Shown here one piece after another: positions 49,501-62,659 of a DNA stretch of 64,000 nt; within the stretch, counting starts at the first letter, position 1; each line of letters starts with the position of its first letter. The notes beneath the pieces are model-generated. The model did not search any database, was not told the DNA's origin, and saw only the letters and a list, made by a program, of their open reading frames with translations. The stretch spans positions 32,657,809-32,721,808 of the forward strand of contig NC_067197.1 in the NCBI RefSeq assembly GCF_000699445.3, written 5' to 3'. The DNA is from Schistosoma haematobium. Taxonomy: Eukaryota > Platyhelminthes > Trematoda > Strigeidida > Schistosomatidae. Made by a program: the position numbers and the translations under genes.

Positions 49501-52500
49501 AGTATGAAATTCTTTACTGCATAAAAGGCGATAAAATAGGCTGACACATTTCAAGTTAAAACCATTACCTTACAATCAGGATTCCATGTTACGAGGTAAC
49601 TTGTGTTATGATTACTTTTAGCTAGTACATATTGCATGAGCTGAGAATTCATACATAAACGAGTGCTCGAATTACAGTGACCATTTTGTAAGATAAGATC
49701 ACTAACTGAATAATGATTTCCACCATTTTCAAACACATCACAAGACCATAAGGTTGCTCCACAAGGGTGTGGACAGCATTATGGAAGTGGTAGTAACAGT
49801 GAATCCTTGATTTTAAGAGACTAGGTGTGATATACTTAGTACGGAATAGCTGATATTGAATGAATAGTCACCCGATCCTTAGTACCCAGAACTAATGTCG
49901 TATAGGTGTAGAGTGATCTACACAAAAATTAACTACGCTGATTGATGTCATATGAAGATTAACATTAAAATCTTGGTCAGCACCTGGACAACAATCTAAT
50001 TGCAACTTCGCAACTGCTTAAAAGGGGAATACATATACAGGTTTCTGTTAATCGTATAAAAGTACTTTACATATAATATACAAACGAACGCTAACGATCA
50101 ATTGATTAAGTACGGGTAATATGGCCTATATAATGTCGCCAAACTAAGAGGAAGTCACAATGATAAATAAAATAATTGTAACAATATGAAGAAGATACAA
50201 CAGGACATGCGATAAGACAATGAGCAGAAATGTATCTGCTACAAAATCTTTATTTGCTTTCCTACTATGTTACTTACAAATTCACCTAAACTCAGTTTCA
50301 GTGAAATGCTATGCTAAAATTGGAGTTTATAAACACTTATACATTTCGAGTTTTATGTTGTGGGATAGAATCTGGTTAGAAAACCATTGGAGACCAGGAA
50401 GCACTGGAAAGTCATTCTGTTTCAGTATGAAACTCCACAAGGGTGCGCATCCACGATTGCACCAGTAGTCAAACGCAGAACGTTCAAGCCTCATGGCGAG
50501 TGCGCTTAAACTTCAGATTAATAGACTAAGATGTGCGAGTTGCAGTGGAAAGTACAAAAAAATACCGATAGAAAATAGTTTACTCACACCAGGAGTTTTT
50601 TTCAAAACACGTTGTCCTTTACCAGCAGCTAATGAAAGTAATGTTCGTTTCAATTCTTTTTCTTCGATACCAGTATTTTCAGCTATCGTTGTATAAGTAA
50701 TAGGAGCATTATCTGATTGATTGAATTGCAGTAACACTAAAGCTTGTAGTTCAGATACTTGTAATTCTTTACGAAGATTTGGAGTCTAGACAATGGGAAG
50801 AAATCAAGATGAAAACAAAGGAATAGAACCGTAACAATTTTGTCATGTACTGAGATTAATAAACATGGTCACTTAGTCAGTCACAACGTAGGACCTGCAA
50901 TTATTTACACTGATTTCAGTTGCCGTAACCCGTTAGTACAAAGAGATGAAACCATCAGACAAAATCTCAGAATAGAAGAGATAGTATTAGTATGAGTGGT
51001 AATACGAAAAACTAGGCATCGAAGATACGGCTTCGAAAAGAAAATACAAATTAGTGAATTAAAAGCACAAGCGTTATGAAGAATTTAGGATCTCAGGATT
51101 TGAGAGAAGACAATGAATGAATGCACCTGTATCATCATAAATGATTTTGAGCCGTGTCAGCCAGATTGTCTAACCATCGGGTACGAGAATCACCCGGACC
51201 CCAACCAGGTAGTCTGTACCAACTAACATGGCTAAGTCCAGATGTCAGTAACTTTATGGACTGATGCTACGTTCTGGTTTGGCCGTCTCTACCTTTCTTC
51301 TAGCCTACTCCTGCACTAGAAGACACCATCTATTGAAGTAGGAGGGTAGACAAAAACAGTACTGCTTTTATGTCTGATAAATAAATAGTTGCTTTTAGTC
51401 CAGTAAAAAAAAATATCAAACTTAAAATAATTAATAACATTCATACAATGTGTATATAATGTTCTAATGAATTGGAAACCGAACATGATGACTAGCATAC
51501 AATGATTTTAAAAATAATTTTAAAACGCCAATGATGACAAAATACACTGAAACTAGAAGAAAAATTGTCGGATGAATGTGAGACAGTTGAAAATATTTAG
51601 GATTTGTTTAACTGAATTATCAACACCTGAACAAGTAATTTCACTTGATAATTCTACAATCTCTTATATAACAACAATATCTGTACACATCAGAGTTATC
51701 AAATGTGAATATTTGTAGAATAATATTTACATTGCAATAAATGATTATCGATTCTGTGTGAGATATAACTAGTAGTGAAACATTCTGATTACTCCTAACT
51801 CTGACCAAATAAACGTAAGTTTGTATCATCAAATTACAGCAAAACTTTTTGTATGAAGGTTAGAGATAAAACCCAAATTTTAGTTGATGGAGCATGTTTG
51901 AACATTTCTCCAGCCAATAATTAAAATATAAGTATTCTAACCATCAAGTTGCTATTACACTTAATCATATTGAAAATAAACGTAATAAATATTCTACTGA
52001 AGAAAATAAGTAGCTACATATATCACACATTGAAGAACAAGTTTTACAAGACATTGAAGCGATTCAATTATGGCAATCAAAACATATGCTAATTTAGTAA
52101 AGATTAAAATCATATTCACATCAGATTATATGATATCAGTAACAGAAAAGCTACTTTACTGAGCAAGTAAATAATACACTGATGAAAGATTCTGAATATA
52201 AACAGCCGGAAAAAAAGCAAATTACAATATTTATTTACATAGTATTAGGAGTTAGTATCTGTTTACAGTTTCGATTTCAATACAATAACGACAGTTTAAA
52301 ATGTCAGAAAATTAATCACTAGACTTGATTAACATACTGTTTAAATAGATGCCTTAATATTATTAGTATTCATTAAAGTGATTAGATTAAAAAATGGGAG
52401 ACCTCAATGTTAGATTGCCGGAGATAATCGTTAAGAAATCCTAGAGACACATCAGTAAAGTCATTTACAATCTTAAAGTAACTGTTGTTTCTCATGACAT

Positions 52501-55500
52501 TTGAACTCGTATTACGGTTAAAGACATTACTGCCAACGAGTGATTTGTGTCACGACTGACCATATAACAGTCTACCTGACGTTGAACAGCAAACGGTGAC
52601 ATTTTACTTATTTAAACACATAAACATTGGTACAAGGAAGCACTAACTAGACATGCTCCACATAAATCATTTGATTTGTGTGAAGGTTGAGATACTGCCC
52701 GAAGCAGGTGGTTTTCTTAGGCAGCCATACCTGGGTCCTTTGACCTAGAGGTCTAATCCATAAGGCAGTGGAACAACTTAAGGAGGTGAAATCCCGTAGT
52801 AGCTGGTGACCAGAAATAGGTTTATGCATCACTTGTTTCCTTAGGATTCTTGAGCCCGTGTGCAACATCAGTTTGGCATCAGGGTTTTCCAGCTCCCATA
52901 CGTGGATCCTCCGTATCCACCAACCCCGTTAAAGCGCCGGATATTCGTAGCCTGCTTGAATATCTGAGATACATGTTCCTGCCATCTGGATATTTCAACA
53001 ACTTATCTGTTTTCTTGTTTGTTTTAACACATAATTATGCCTATTGGTCTCATAACCTATTCAGGGGTGTTTGTGAAAGGTTTACGACATTTCGCTGTAC
53101 AAGTTACAAAAGAGCCCAATCACAGACATTGTAGTTGCTGGTAATATTCATTGAAAAGAATATACATTATTCAGATGTCGATTCTTGGACTGCTAACATC
53201 TAACTGGCGACTACTCAATATTTATCGCAAGGATCGATCAAGAAATAAGAAAAAGAAACTTGTTGAAATACTCTGTGCTGAAAATTCTATATTGTACCAA
53301 AAATATAATATTCAATAAAGCCAATAATAATAACTTTCATCCTCTCAATTTTGTAAACAACAACCCGCCGCGAAATGCTGTGAGTACGACTTCCCTGGCA
53401 GTAGCTGTATACGCGTGGCCATGTGAGAGCGTTTCGAGAGGGAGAGCTGACTCTCCTCACTCTCAGTCGTACCAGGGGACTAGTCTCTTAGACTAATGTA
53501 TGCATTAAGACTTAGTCGATCGCGTAAAATCGAAACTAAAAACTATATAATATGGAAATGGTCACCACAAAGTGACCAACCAGTATGTAAAAGTTGTGAA
53601 CATCGCGTAAAGCGGATTTTAGACTTAAATAAAAACAAACGTTATAGACAAAACCCATAAATAAGAATTATAATCAAAGCTTATAGCTTAAAATGATAAT
53701 TGTGACTGGTCTCTTATCCACTAGAATAAACAACTCAGTAGCTTGTATCTGACTACTTAAACAATAATCTTTACACACGATTTTTTTCAGATCCAAAATT
53801 ATTTCACGATAAATTTCAAACATTTGAACTACATGTTCATATTCAATTACGCACGATCTACTTAGCTTACCATCGGAAATATAGCTTTCACAACACACGT
53901 TCCTAAAGACGGTTCATATATCAGCTTTCGACCTTGGTGATGGGATAAATAGAAGCGCGTAAATTCCTCTCGAAGAGCCACCATCTAAAACAACAGAAAA
54001 GTTGTACAAAATTGGAATAAAATAACCCAAATTACTATAGTAAATATTTAAATGAATATAAATTACTGATGGGAACTTTGAATCAGTCTCAATATTATAC
54101 AATACTAATGTGTGGAGAGAAGAAAAACAACCGTTTGCTACAATGATGAATGGGAGTGTCTTAGTCTTAACTGGTTGAACCATAAGTTCAAATCACTAAG
54201 CACACAACACGATTAAAGAATATAAGATGTCAAATGCCCGTTATTTTAAATATTATTATGATGGTAAGGAGGAAAATAATGAAAAACTCATAACACTTTA
54301 CAATCATACTTCGATTAGTCCAGTTTAACAGTACGTAAGCATCAATTAGCTATATAAATGGGTGAACCATACGAGTTTTATCTGCCTTATAATATGAGGA
54401 AAGTAACGCATCGGCGTTTGTTATTACTAAGGTGATACGTCATTGAAACAGGATTGGCTATTTATAAGCATCCTAATTGTGCAAATTCTTCTGTGAATGT
54501 TCTGTCTGAAACTAGGCATTCATACAAAAAACGTATACCAGTTATTTCACGATTATAGAACAAAATTCGTTAACGTACTTCAATAGTGGTTGAAAATGTC
54601 CAGTGGTAATAGTCTGTCAGCCTACAAATAACAGTTAACTCAACTATACTGAATGAGACGTATTCAATTATTTTATAAGTATATAATTAACTGAAACTAT
54701 CATTTCCAGTTGACTCCTATTCGTTTTCCCATACATCCTTATCATATCTCGCTTTCTTCACACTTTCCCATTCACTTTCTTTATGCTACTGTGAAATGAC
54801 TCACATTAGTATAGTCCTTTGTTTTGTCTGACTTCAAATGGTATTGACAAGCGAAGTACAGGGCAATCAGTTAGTTTATAAAATATTTTTCACAGATAAT
54901 ACTCACTTCAGGGGGGTAATTGGCTGTTGTCTGTGGATACGGTGGCCAAGATGCTGGACAAATCACATTTACGCTTAACTCGATCGCATGAGTATCAGGT
55001 AAAGATAAACGAAAATTTTTACTTAACTGCTTGCTTAATTCGATGTCCTGAAACATTGTCTCCATTTTGCGTGTATAGTTTGGTCCACATTCTATAAATA
55101 TTTTTAAAGAACCACGAATAGGAAAAATGAGTATAACTGTAATTCTTTAAATTTCAGATAACTCTAAACACTAATAATACAAAATAAAGAGATGTACTTT
55201 TCTGAACTGACATTTTTTGAGATCCCCTCTATTTCAGTCGAATACTATACGAAATAAATCAAATTATTAAAAATACGTAATCAAGATTAACAACTTAGAT
55301 GGCATGGATTTAGCTGATCGCAATCAAATAAACGACTGAAAAAGCGAATATCTATCCCATTTGGAAATATTTTGATGCCCTAAAATCGTTTGCAACTTAT
55401 TAGTTTATACCTAGATCTTTAGTGATTCCGGATTGAATATTCCTAACCCACTCTTAAGATTTCTTAAGCTAGATTTATATTATTTTTATTATAGCCAAAG

Positions 55501-56566
55501 GCGATTTTCATCACTGATTCACTGTTTTAGCACGTAGTTCTGATGTCTGACTACAAATGAGGTTATAAACAAACTATATACAATAGGTTTTAGCCAACCT
55601 AATCTTCTTTGATGCTCCCAATAAAATACTTACCTAAGATTTTTGGATTAACCGAGGCTAAGAAAGGGTATAAAGTGTCCACATCTACTGTTCAAGGAAG
55701 TAAAACCCTATCAGTATCAGAAGGATGAAATAATTCAGAAGAGAACAAATAAACAATTAGTTGGTCGACAACTTGTCAGAGAACTAAGAAATTCAAGTAA
55801 TTTCAAGGTCTTGCAATAAAACTCCTAATTATATCACGGCTAACATATACAAATGTACTTAGTGTGTTTTGAATCACATTTGTGTTTTGGGCAGTGCGAC
55901 TAACAACTCCAAAGAATGAGTGTAGGGATGATAACCAATGATATTTGTGAGTATATAGTAAAGATGGAGTCAGTTTCGAAACGTTCAACAACAAATACAT
56001 ATTACACCATAATATCGACATAAAATTTCTCGTTACAAAAAGTAACACCAGCATCAAAACCTAAAGTGCCAACCTAGTAACCACCAAGTGACCAATTTTA
56101 AATAAATCTATACAGTGAACACATCAATCCACTAGCAAAAATGGACGCTTACATTAATTAAAACAGTTCCAAAATATTGCCCATCAGAAACAAAATAATA
56201 ATAACATTTCAAGCAAGCAGTCAGATCCTGAATTCTTACCTTGTTTAAGTTTTGACAGCATGGCTTTCTCTGCATCAACTGATGCACTTTTATTCAAAAG
56301 AAGACGTTTTGCTAATTCTTTGGTATAAAATGCTTCAAATATATCTTTTCCATCGATGAAACGAAACAGAATCATAGCCTGTGATCAAAATAAAGAAATT
56401 TGTTAAGTGTTTCTGCAGTAAACTGACATTATTACTATGAATATGTAAGTATAAGATATTATTTACATCTTATATATAACTGTTATATCCGAACGAAAAA
56501 TAAGTCAACGGTAACTGCTAGGAATTATTTATGGAAAATTATTCAGTCAGTTACAACGTAGGACCA

Positions 56567-56618
<52 letters not shown>

Positions 56619-59600
56619 GGTCCAAGTTGCCATACCTCATTAACACAACAAGATGGACACCGGATTCATAAAGGTAGTTAATTCAGAGGTGGTAATATAT
56701 AAAAGAAAGATTGCAATAAGGATATAGTACAGGAAGAAAGAATTAGTTCTTAGAAAGAAAGATATGAAGCAATTTTAATCTCTTAGTTTAAGGAAAGATA
56801 GAGAGTGTATACACCGACGCCATTGTGATCGATTCTGAGCCATATCATCAAGAGTCTCCAACCATTGGTTACAATAGTCACGCGGACCACAACCAAGTAG
56901 TCTGCATCTACCAACATGGCCCAGACTAGATGTTAGTGACTTCAAGCACTGATGTCACGTTTTGATTTGGCCGCCCCTAACTTTCTTCCAACCATCCCGA
57001 ACACCGGTTAGCATTGCACGTCGTGGTAGTCGGTGTTTGGGCATACGTAACACGTGGCCCAACCATCTCAGTCAAAAATTATTACACATATTCGTATTGG
57101 ATGATTATTAATTAACCAGATTACATATATATTCATATTCCTTTTACCATAAGCTACTGTTATATGACTTACCATCCGCAATCTATTAGTTACAGTCTCC
57201 TATATTCACAGCCACTTTTGGCTTGATTTCGTATCATAATTATTTTTCATTTTATGGTGTGACGGGGTCTGGTTTGCTTGTATATAAATATACAATTCAT
57301 ACAGTGGAGGCGGATATTTTAGTTCTGACTCGAACGGGCTTAGTAGGCGAGAAGCTAATATATGGAGGACTAATAAGGATTCAGAGTTGACTCAAGGCTA
57401 CTCGTGCTGGTTAACACATTACTGGTTTAGCACGGGGACAAGGTCATAGAAGTCAGTATTCTGACTGACGAATCCGTCACGTGATATTTGAAGAGGCATA
57501 GGACATTAAGATTTATCAAGAAATGGATAGATTTGGAAAACATTCAGTGGCATTTACAATTGGCCATATGACTAAGGAGAGTATCTTTAGGGTAAAATGA
57601 AATCAGTTGGAAAAATAGCTTTAAAAAACCTAGACGCAACCATAAGTTTTACAAATAGGGTAAACCACTTTTCTGACATTCGAATTCGCAGATAAAACCA
57701 AGTTAGACATTTAGTCAAACATCATTAATTCGGATAATTAATTGATATAGAGGCTCGTTGATGACAGAAACAAGAATGCTCATTATGTATACCACTTATT
57801 CACTACAATCCAGAGCATATTAGTTCTGCGAATGTAAACAATGAAACTCAACGGTTGAGATTCGAGTATCTGGAACAGAATTCCAACATTTAATAACAAG
57901 TTAAGAAATCGACCAATAAAATAATCATAAGGGCCAAGTAAATTAGAATCGTGCTACTACTAAAATATTTAGTCAATAGATAGTTGTTTGAAGAAATATC
58001 AGGAATAATAGTTAAATCAGTCATGACAGATGACACATTAAATGTGAAATGCTTCACGGAAAAAACAACTAATGATTAGAAAACGACATAATGTTTACCT
58101 TATCCATTAACTTGTCCAATTCTTCTTCTGTTTGTGCTTTATTTCCAGATCTAAGATGAGAATCAAGATATTTAGCTAGAAACTCAGCCGGTTTGTTCGG
58201 ACGTTGATTGATAAACTCTTCATAGGCTTCTTGTAGAACACGCATAAAGCTGGGATCATTTGAAAAGCACGATACAGTAATTTCCGAAAGAAAATCCCGT
58301 GAATCTAATAAATTTTGAATCATATTGCGATCTTTTTCAGGATCGTGTGTTGGATTTTCCACCATTTCACGACCCATTTGTATGATATAATTACGGAAAT
58401 GTGTCCGCAATTTTTCTATACCATTGGGAACTCGTGAAACTAAAGAAAACAGTAAAGATAATTGGGAAGTTTGTTTTGTTTTCAATGGATTAACTAAGCC
58501 ATTATCCAGTAGATAGTCTAATGGACGAGTTAATAATTCCGAAACCAGAGTTGACATAAGCAAACTACGAGTTGAATTAGCATCTAAATACACAACAAGT
58601 CTATCTTCTTCCTCAATGATCCTTTTGTCCACATGTAACAAATATTCAGGAACACTGAGTTGTCTAGATAGAGTATCTGCTTCATAAGCGTAGAGTTGTT
58701 GACTTTTACAAACAAATTCTGCAAGGAATATTGAATCATAGAGCTAAGCAAAGAAATAAAAACGGGTACGACTAAGTAAACATCGAAATGTCATAAATAA
58801 TAAATTATTTTTCCAAAAATATCTTGTTTTCTACTCGAATATTTACCCCAATCTAGTTTAGCATTAAAATTTTCCCATAACTGCATATTTAGTCTTGAGT
58901 CAGTTTACAAAAAAAGCTGGTCGCAATAACATTTCCAGAAATATGTTAAAATGTACGAAGAATGAAAAGACACATACGAATTGACTGACATAGCAATTCA
59001 GTTAGCTTTGTGATACGTAATCAGGTTTACAGAAATATATATTGACGTAGAACGTTTCATCAACTTAAGTGTTTTATGATATTTTTAAAAAACTGGGTCT
59101 AGGTTTCATCGAGAAAATAGAACAAATGTAATACATCAAAGTGAAGTAGTTAACAACTTATAGTCCTTGATGAAGCATGTTGTTAAACGAGGCTTCCCAG
59201 TGGCCTCCAACAAATCGTAATCAAACTATCATTATCCTAGTAACATCACATGTTTAAAGCTTACACTGAAACAGTTAATTAATCAAAAGCATGATGTTAA
59301 TGACTTAGAGAGAAGTGACAATGAAGCAGTCAGGCATGACGATTCATGAAAATAGAAAATCACATATTCTACATTTATAATTGTTCATCATATGGTTTGT
59401 TCAAGGTCATCACAACCAGCTCACAATAATAAAATCTCATTTTTAACGATTAAATATCTAAGAGTTGGTTAAAGCTTGAACGTATATTACCTTTAGAAAA
59501 GTAGGATTGAAGAGCATCACGATGTGAGCTCAGTAGCTACAGCACTACATCATCTAACCAGTATTAATGACTACAGGTGAAAATTACTGGTATCCACCAA

Positions 59601-61840
59601 CCAGTTATTGTGGATTAGGCATCAGTTTCTCGCAAGTTATAGACACACTTTTATGTTCAACACTTACTTACACCTGTTACCCGTCGTGGTAGAGCAGAGG
59701 CCGCCTACCAGCATTCTCCACCGAACTATGTCCTCGACAATTCTTTTCAGTTGTTTCCAGTTTCTATTCATCCTTTTAATGTCTGCTCCCGATTCCCGAA
59801 AAAATATGTTCCTTGGTTTTCCTCTTTTTCGTTCCCTTTCAGAATTTCAAGTTAGCACTTGCCTCGTGATGTAGCTTGATGATTTCCGTGATGTATGTCC
59901 TATAAACCTCCAGCTTCTTTTTCTAATTTCCTCTTCAGCTGGAAGTTGATTTGTTCTGCTACTGATAGTATCTGGTCAACGGACATTGAGTATCTTGCGT
60001 AGACAACCGTTTACAAATACTTGTACTTTTTTATGGTGACTGTAGTAGTTCTCCAAGTGTTAGCTCCGTATAGTAGAACTGTCTTGACGTTCATATTGAA
60101 GATTCTGACCTTGGTATTGGTTGACACTTGTTTTGAGGTCCATATGTTCTTCAACTGTAGGAATGCTGTCCTTGCTTTGCCAATCCTCGTCTTTATGTCT
60201 GTGTCAGATCCTCCTTGTTTATCGATGATGCTACCCATGTACGTGAAAGTCCACAACTCTTCAGAGCTTCTCCACCAAGTGTGATTGGGTTAGTGTTCCT
60301 CGTGTTGTGTCTGAGGATCTTGCTTTTTCCCTTGTGCATGTTGAGACCTACTGACGCAGAGGCTGCTGCAACACTAGTTGTCTTTACCTGCATTTGTTGA
60401 TGTGTATGGGATAGAAGAGCCAGGTCATCTGTGAAGTTCAAGTCGTCTAGTTGCATCCAACATGTCCACTTTATTCCGTGCTTCCCTTGAGATGTGGAGG
60501 TCTTCATAATCCATTCAACCACTAGAAGGAAGAGAAAGGGGGAGAGTAAGCATCCTTGTCCAACTCCGGTCCTTACTTGAAATGAGTGTCGCTTGTCTCT
60601 CCATGCACCACTACAGTGTAGTCCGTCGTATGAATTCCGTAGGATGCTGACGATTTTATGAGGTACACGATGGTGTCGAAGAATTTTCCATAAAGTCCTC
60701 CTACTACACTGTCAAATGCTTTCTCATAGCCAAGGAAGTTGATGTATAGTGACGAGTTACATTCAATTGACTGTTCAACGATAATCCGTAGCGTGGCGAC
60801 TTGGTCTGTGCACAGCCGATCCTTACGGAGTCAGGCCTGTTGATCGCGAAGTTAGATGTCTACTGAATCCTTCATCTACTTTAATGATATTGACTACTTT
60901 TAAACATGTAAGACACCAAAAAATATGTGGTTAAATAATTATTCCTTTCTGGAAACACTGAGTTACCCACATAAATCAACCGCACAAATGAAGTTCGAGT
61001 ACTTTGTTACTAACTCTAGTATACAAGATAACTTAAAAAATTTTGGACAATAATGGAACTTGATTCGACCTTAACACCGTGTATTCGTTTTACTCCTTAG
61101 ATAACAAATATAAATTGTTTTAGAAAATGAGTATGTGTAGTCAAGAAATTAAGTTCAAGTTTCTTTTATATTCAATTGACAGATCCTATAAAAGAACGTG
61201 GGTCTATGACGTATTTTTATTAAAACCGTAACCAACAGGGTCGTACACAGCAATTCTTGTCACATTATAGACAGTAAAGCTTAAATAATCCAAACTTACT
61301 TTTAAATCCACCAACATTCTGATGACAGTACGTAAAAGTTGTCGATCAATAGCTTCTCCACATCGTTCTTTATGTATTTCATCCAGTATTTGACACATCA
61401 AACGGGATTGAACTTTCTCCTGAGTGATAACATCTTCTCGGAACAACTTAAGGGCTAGGTCCCTATGTAAATATTAAAAAAGAAGCAATGATTATTACAA
61501 ACAACTAAAACCAATTGCATAAACGGCACACTTCATGCAGAATTTTTATTAAGTTCAAAATGTACGAATTTATATTGGTAAATTTACGAGTGGGTAGAAT
61601 GGAAAAATGACATTATACACTCAAACATTAGAGTAAGCAAGTCTTCAAATATTCAATATGACAATTAAAAGTTGTCTACACTGCATATTTAAGGTGGTTA
61701 AACTGTAGGTCTAAATACTTCCTTTAAGTAAGCAAAAAACATTTTTTCTAAATGATAACTCACCAAGCAGAAAAATCACCTACTAACAGCTTACTATGTC
61801 GATGTAAATGAGTATCCAAGTATTCGGTGGGAAAATTCAT
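46580..61840 (-). CDS. CUL4: Cullin-4, CRL4 ubiquitin-ligase scaffold
   Basis: Ten exons join in phase: 61840-61764, 61462-61300, 58743-58099, 56378-56240, 55091-54907, 53984-53871, 50785-50590, 49030-48939, 47980-47828 and 46675-46580 (stop TAA). This gives 619 residues. CUL4-type blocks include [80 protein letters not shown] in the core, the winged-helix start and VRIMKTRKT with the neddylation lysine (about K565). The end is YHYVS. The C-terminal half should bind RBX1 and NEDD8. The N-terminal about 200 residues of other CUL4s (DDB1-binding repeats) are not seen. The ATG at 61840 follows an in-frame TGA nine bases upstream, so upstream exons beyond the window or an alternative start are possible. 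Confidence 0.92.
50874..51330 (-). mobile_element. Non-LTR retrotransposon 3' fragment, divergent copy
   Basis: Divergent copy of the fragments at 56544-57074 and 61931-62171. Shared blocks are CAACGTAGGACC at the 3' end, TTTTGAGCCGTGTCA, GGACCCCAACCAGGTAGTCTG and TTTGGCCGTCTCTACCTTTC. It lies in a CUL4 intron in sense orientation. No target duplication was seen. Confidence 0.6.
52620..53335 (+). repeat. Dispersed repeat ending in (AAT)n, copy 2
   Basis: The 3' part, 52960-53333, matches 30283-30678. The 5' part (52620-52950) is less AT-rich, with blocks such as GACCTAGAGGTCTAATCC and CCGGATATTCGTAGCCTGC that are not present in copy 1, so copy 1 is 5'-truncated relative to this one. It is antisense in a CUL4 intron. 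Confidence 0.6.
53360..53500. repeat. GC-rich island of unknown type
   Basis: About 140 bp, far less AT-rich than the surrounding intron, directly after the (AAT)n end of the dispersed repeat. It contains GTACGACTTCCCTGG near 53386 and GTCGTACCAGGGG near 53467, which share partly inverted sub-blocks. It may be the 5' end of another repeat family. No coding frame is recognised. Confidence 0.45.
56535..57083 (-). mobile_element. 5'-truncated non-LTR insertion with 9-bp target duplication
   Basis: AAAATTATT at 56535-56543 and 57075-57083 flanks a 531-bp insert. On the minus strand the insert begins within an RT C-terminal frame ([14 protein letters not shown], then GWKKVRGG and GDMAQ-like blocks). 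It continues into a 3' UTR and ends with a (TA)n tract at 56570-56614 followed by a TACGTTGTAACTGACTG end. The target duplication, 5' truncation and coding remnant together identify a retrotransposed copy. It sits in sense orientation in a CUL4 intron. Confidence 0.8.
59590..60890 (-). mobile_element. RTE/SR2-like reverse-transcriptase fragment
   Basis: Minus-strand order: [15 protein letters not shown] near 60560, then [17 protein letters not shown] with the catalytic FxDD near 60435. [17 protein letters not shown] is followed, after a frame change, by [18 protein letters not shown] and [17 protein letters not shown]. Then come [16 protein letters not shown] and [13 protein letters not shown] C-terminal blocks near 59950-59690. 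Frameshifts and stops disrupt it. It lies in the CUL4 intron between the exons at 61300 and 58743, in sense orientation. Confidence 0.85.
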
Positions 61841-61920
61841 TTGTCAATGGCTTCTAAAGCAGGTTATCTATTTGAATGAAGTACACACCATACAAAGAGA
61901 ATTCTTAAAAAATCGAAATT

Positions 61921-62181
61921 TCCCTGGAAAGTCAGTCAGTTAGTCAGCTAAAACGTAGGACCAGGCACATATATATATCGGTCCAAATTGCCATACCTCA
62001 TTAACACAACAAGATGAACATAGGATTCATAAAAGTAGTTAATTCAGAGGTGGTAATATTTAAAAGAAGGATTGCATATAAGGATATAGTACAAGAAGAA
62101 AGAATTAATTTGTAGAAAGAAGGATATGAAGCGATTTTAATCTATTAGTTTAAGGGAAGACAGAGAGTGTATCCCTGGAAA
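61921..62181 (-). mobile_element. Short non-LTR 3' fragment with 10-bp target duplication
   Basis: TCCCTGGAAA at 61921-61930 and 62172-62181 flanks 241 bp of the same 3' UTR as at 56.5 kb (GTAGGACCAGGCA, short TA run, CGGTCCAAATTGCCATACC). The perfect duplication and close match to the other copy suggest a fairly recent, strongly 5'-truncated insertion. Confidence 0.8.
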
Positions 62182-62659
62182 CAAGGGAGTTAGATATCCA
62201 TGGAGCAAATAACCGATATTTTCGTATGACTCAGCAACAGTTACAGTGTCTAAGATTTTAACTTACTGCTGAAGTAGCCAAAAATTTATTTTCCAGTACG
62301 GGGATTTACAAAATATGAGTTGATTAAGTTAATTAGATCAACTGAAAGGACCTTTCGTAACAATGATGACTCCTATAAAACCGTTGTAGACTCAAAGCTT
62401 AACTTTATCCTGACAGGAATAACGACTAGCAAAAATTAAGAACCATAAAAAGTAAGATCGATAAACGACACTAACACGGTACCTGTAACAATGGAACATC
62501 GACTACAACTGCCAAACCCCATATAAATAAATGGAGCAAAAGCAAAAATACTGACCATCATATTAATGATTTGAAGAATGGTAGAAAAAAACTCAAACGT
62601 AACTGATTTCCGTAATTTCATACACTTAGTTCTTCATATTTTCTTAAAGAGAGCAAAGT
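62182..62659. other. No gene recognised
   Basis: AT-rich. I looked here for further CUL4 5' exons on the minus strand and found none I could support. Confidence 0.35.

Noticed and set aside
52647..53134. Open frames as genes
   Set aside because: They lie within the dispersed repeat shared with 30.3 kb and have no domain.
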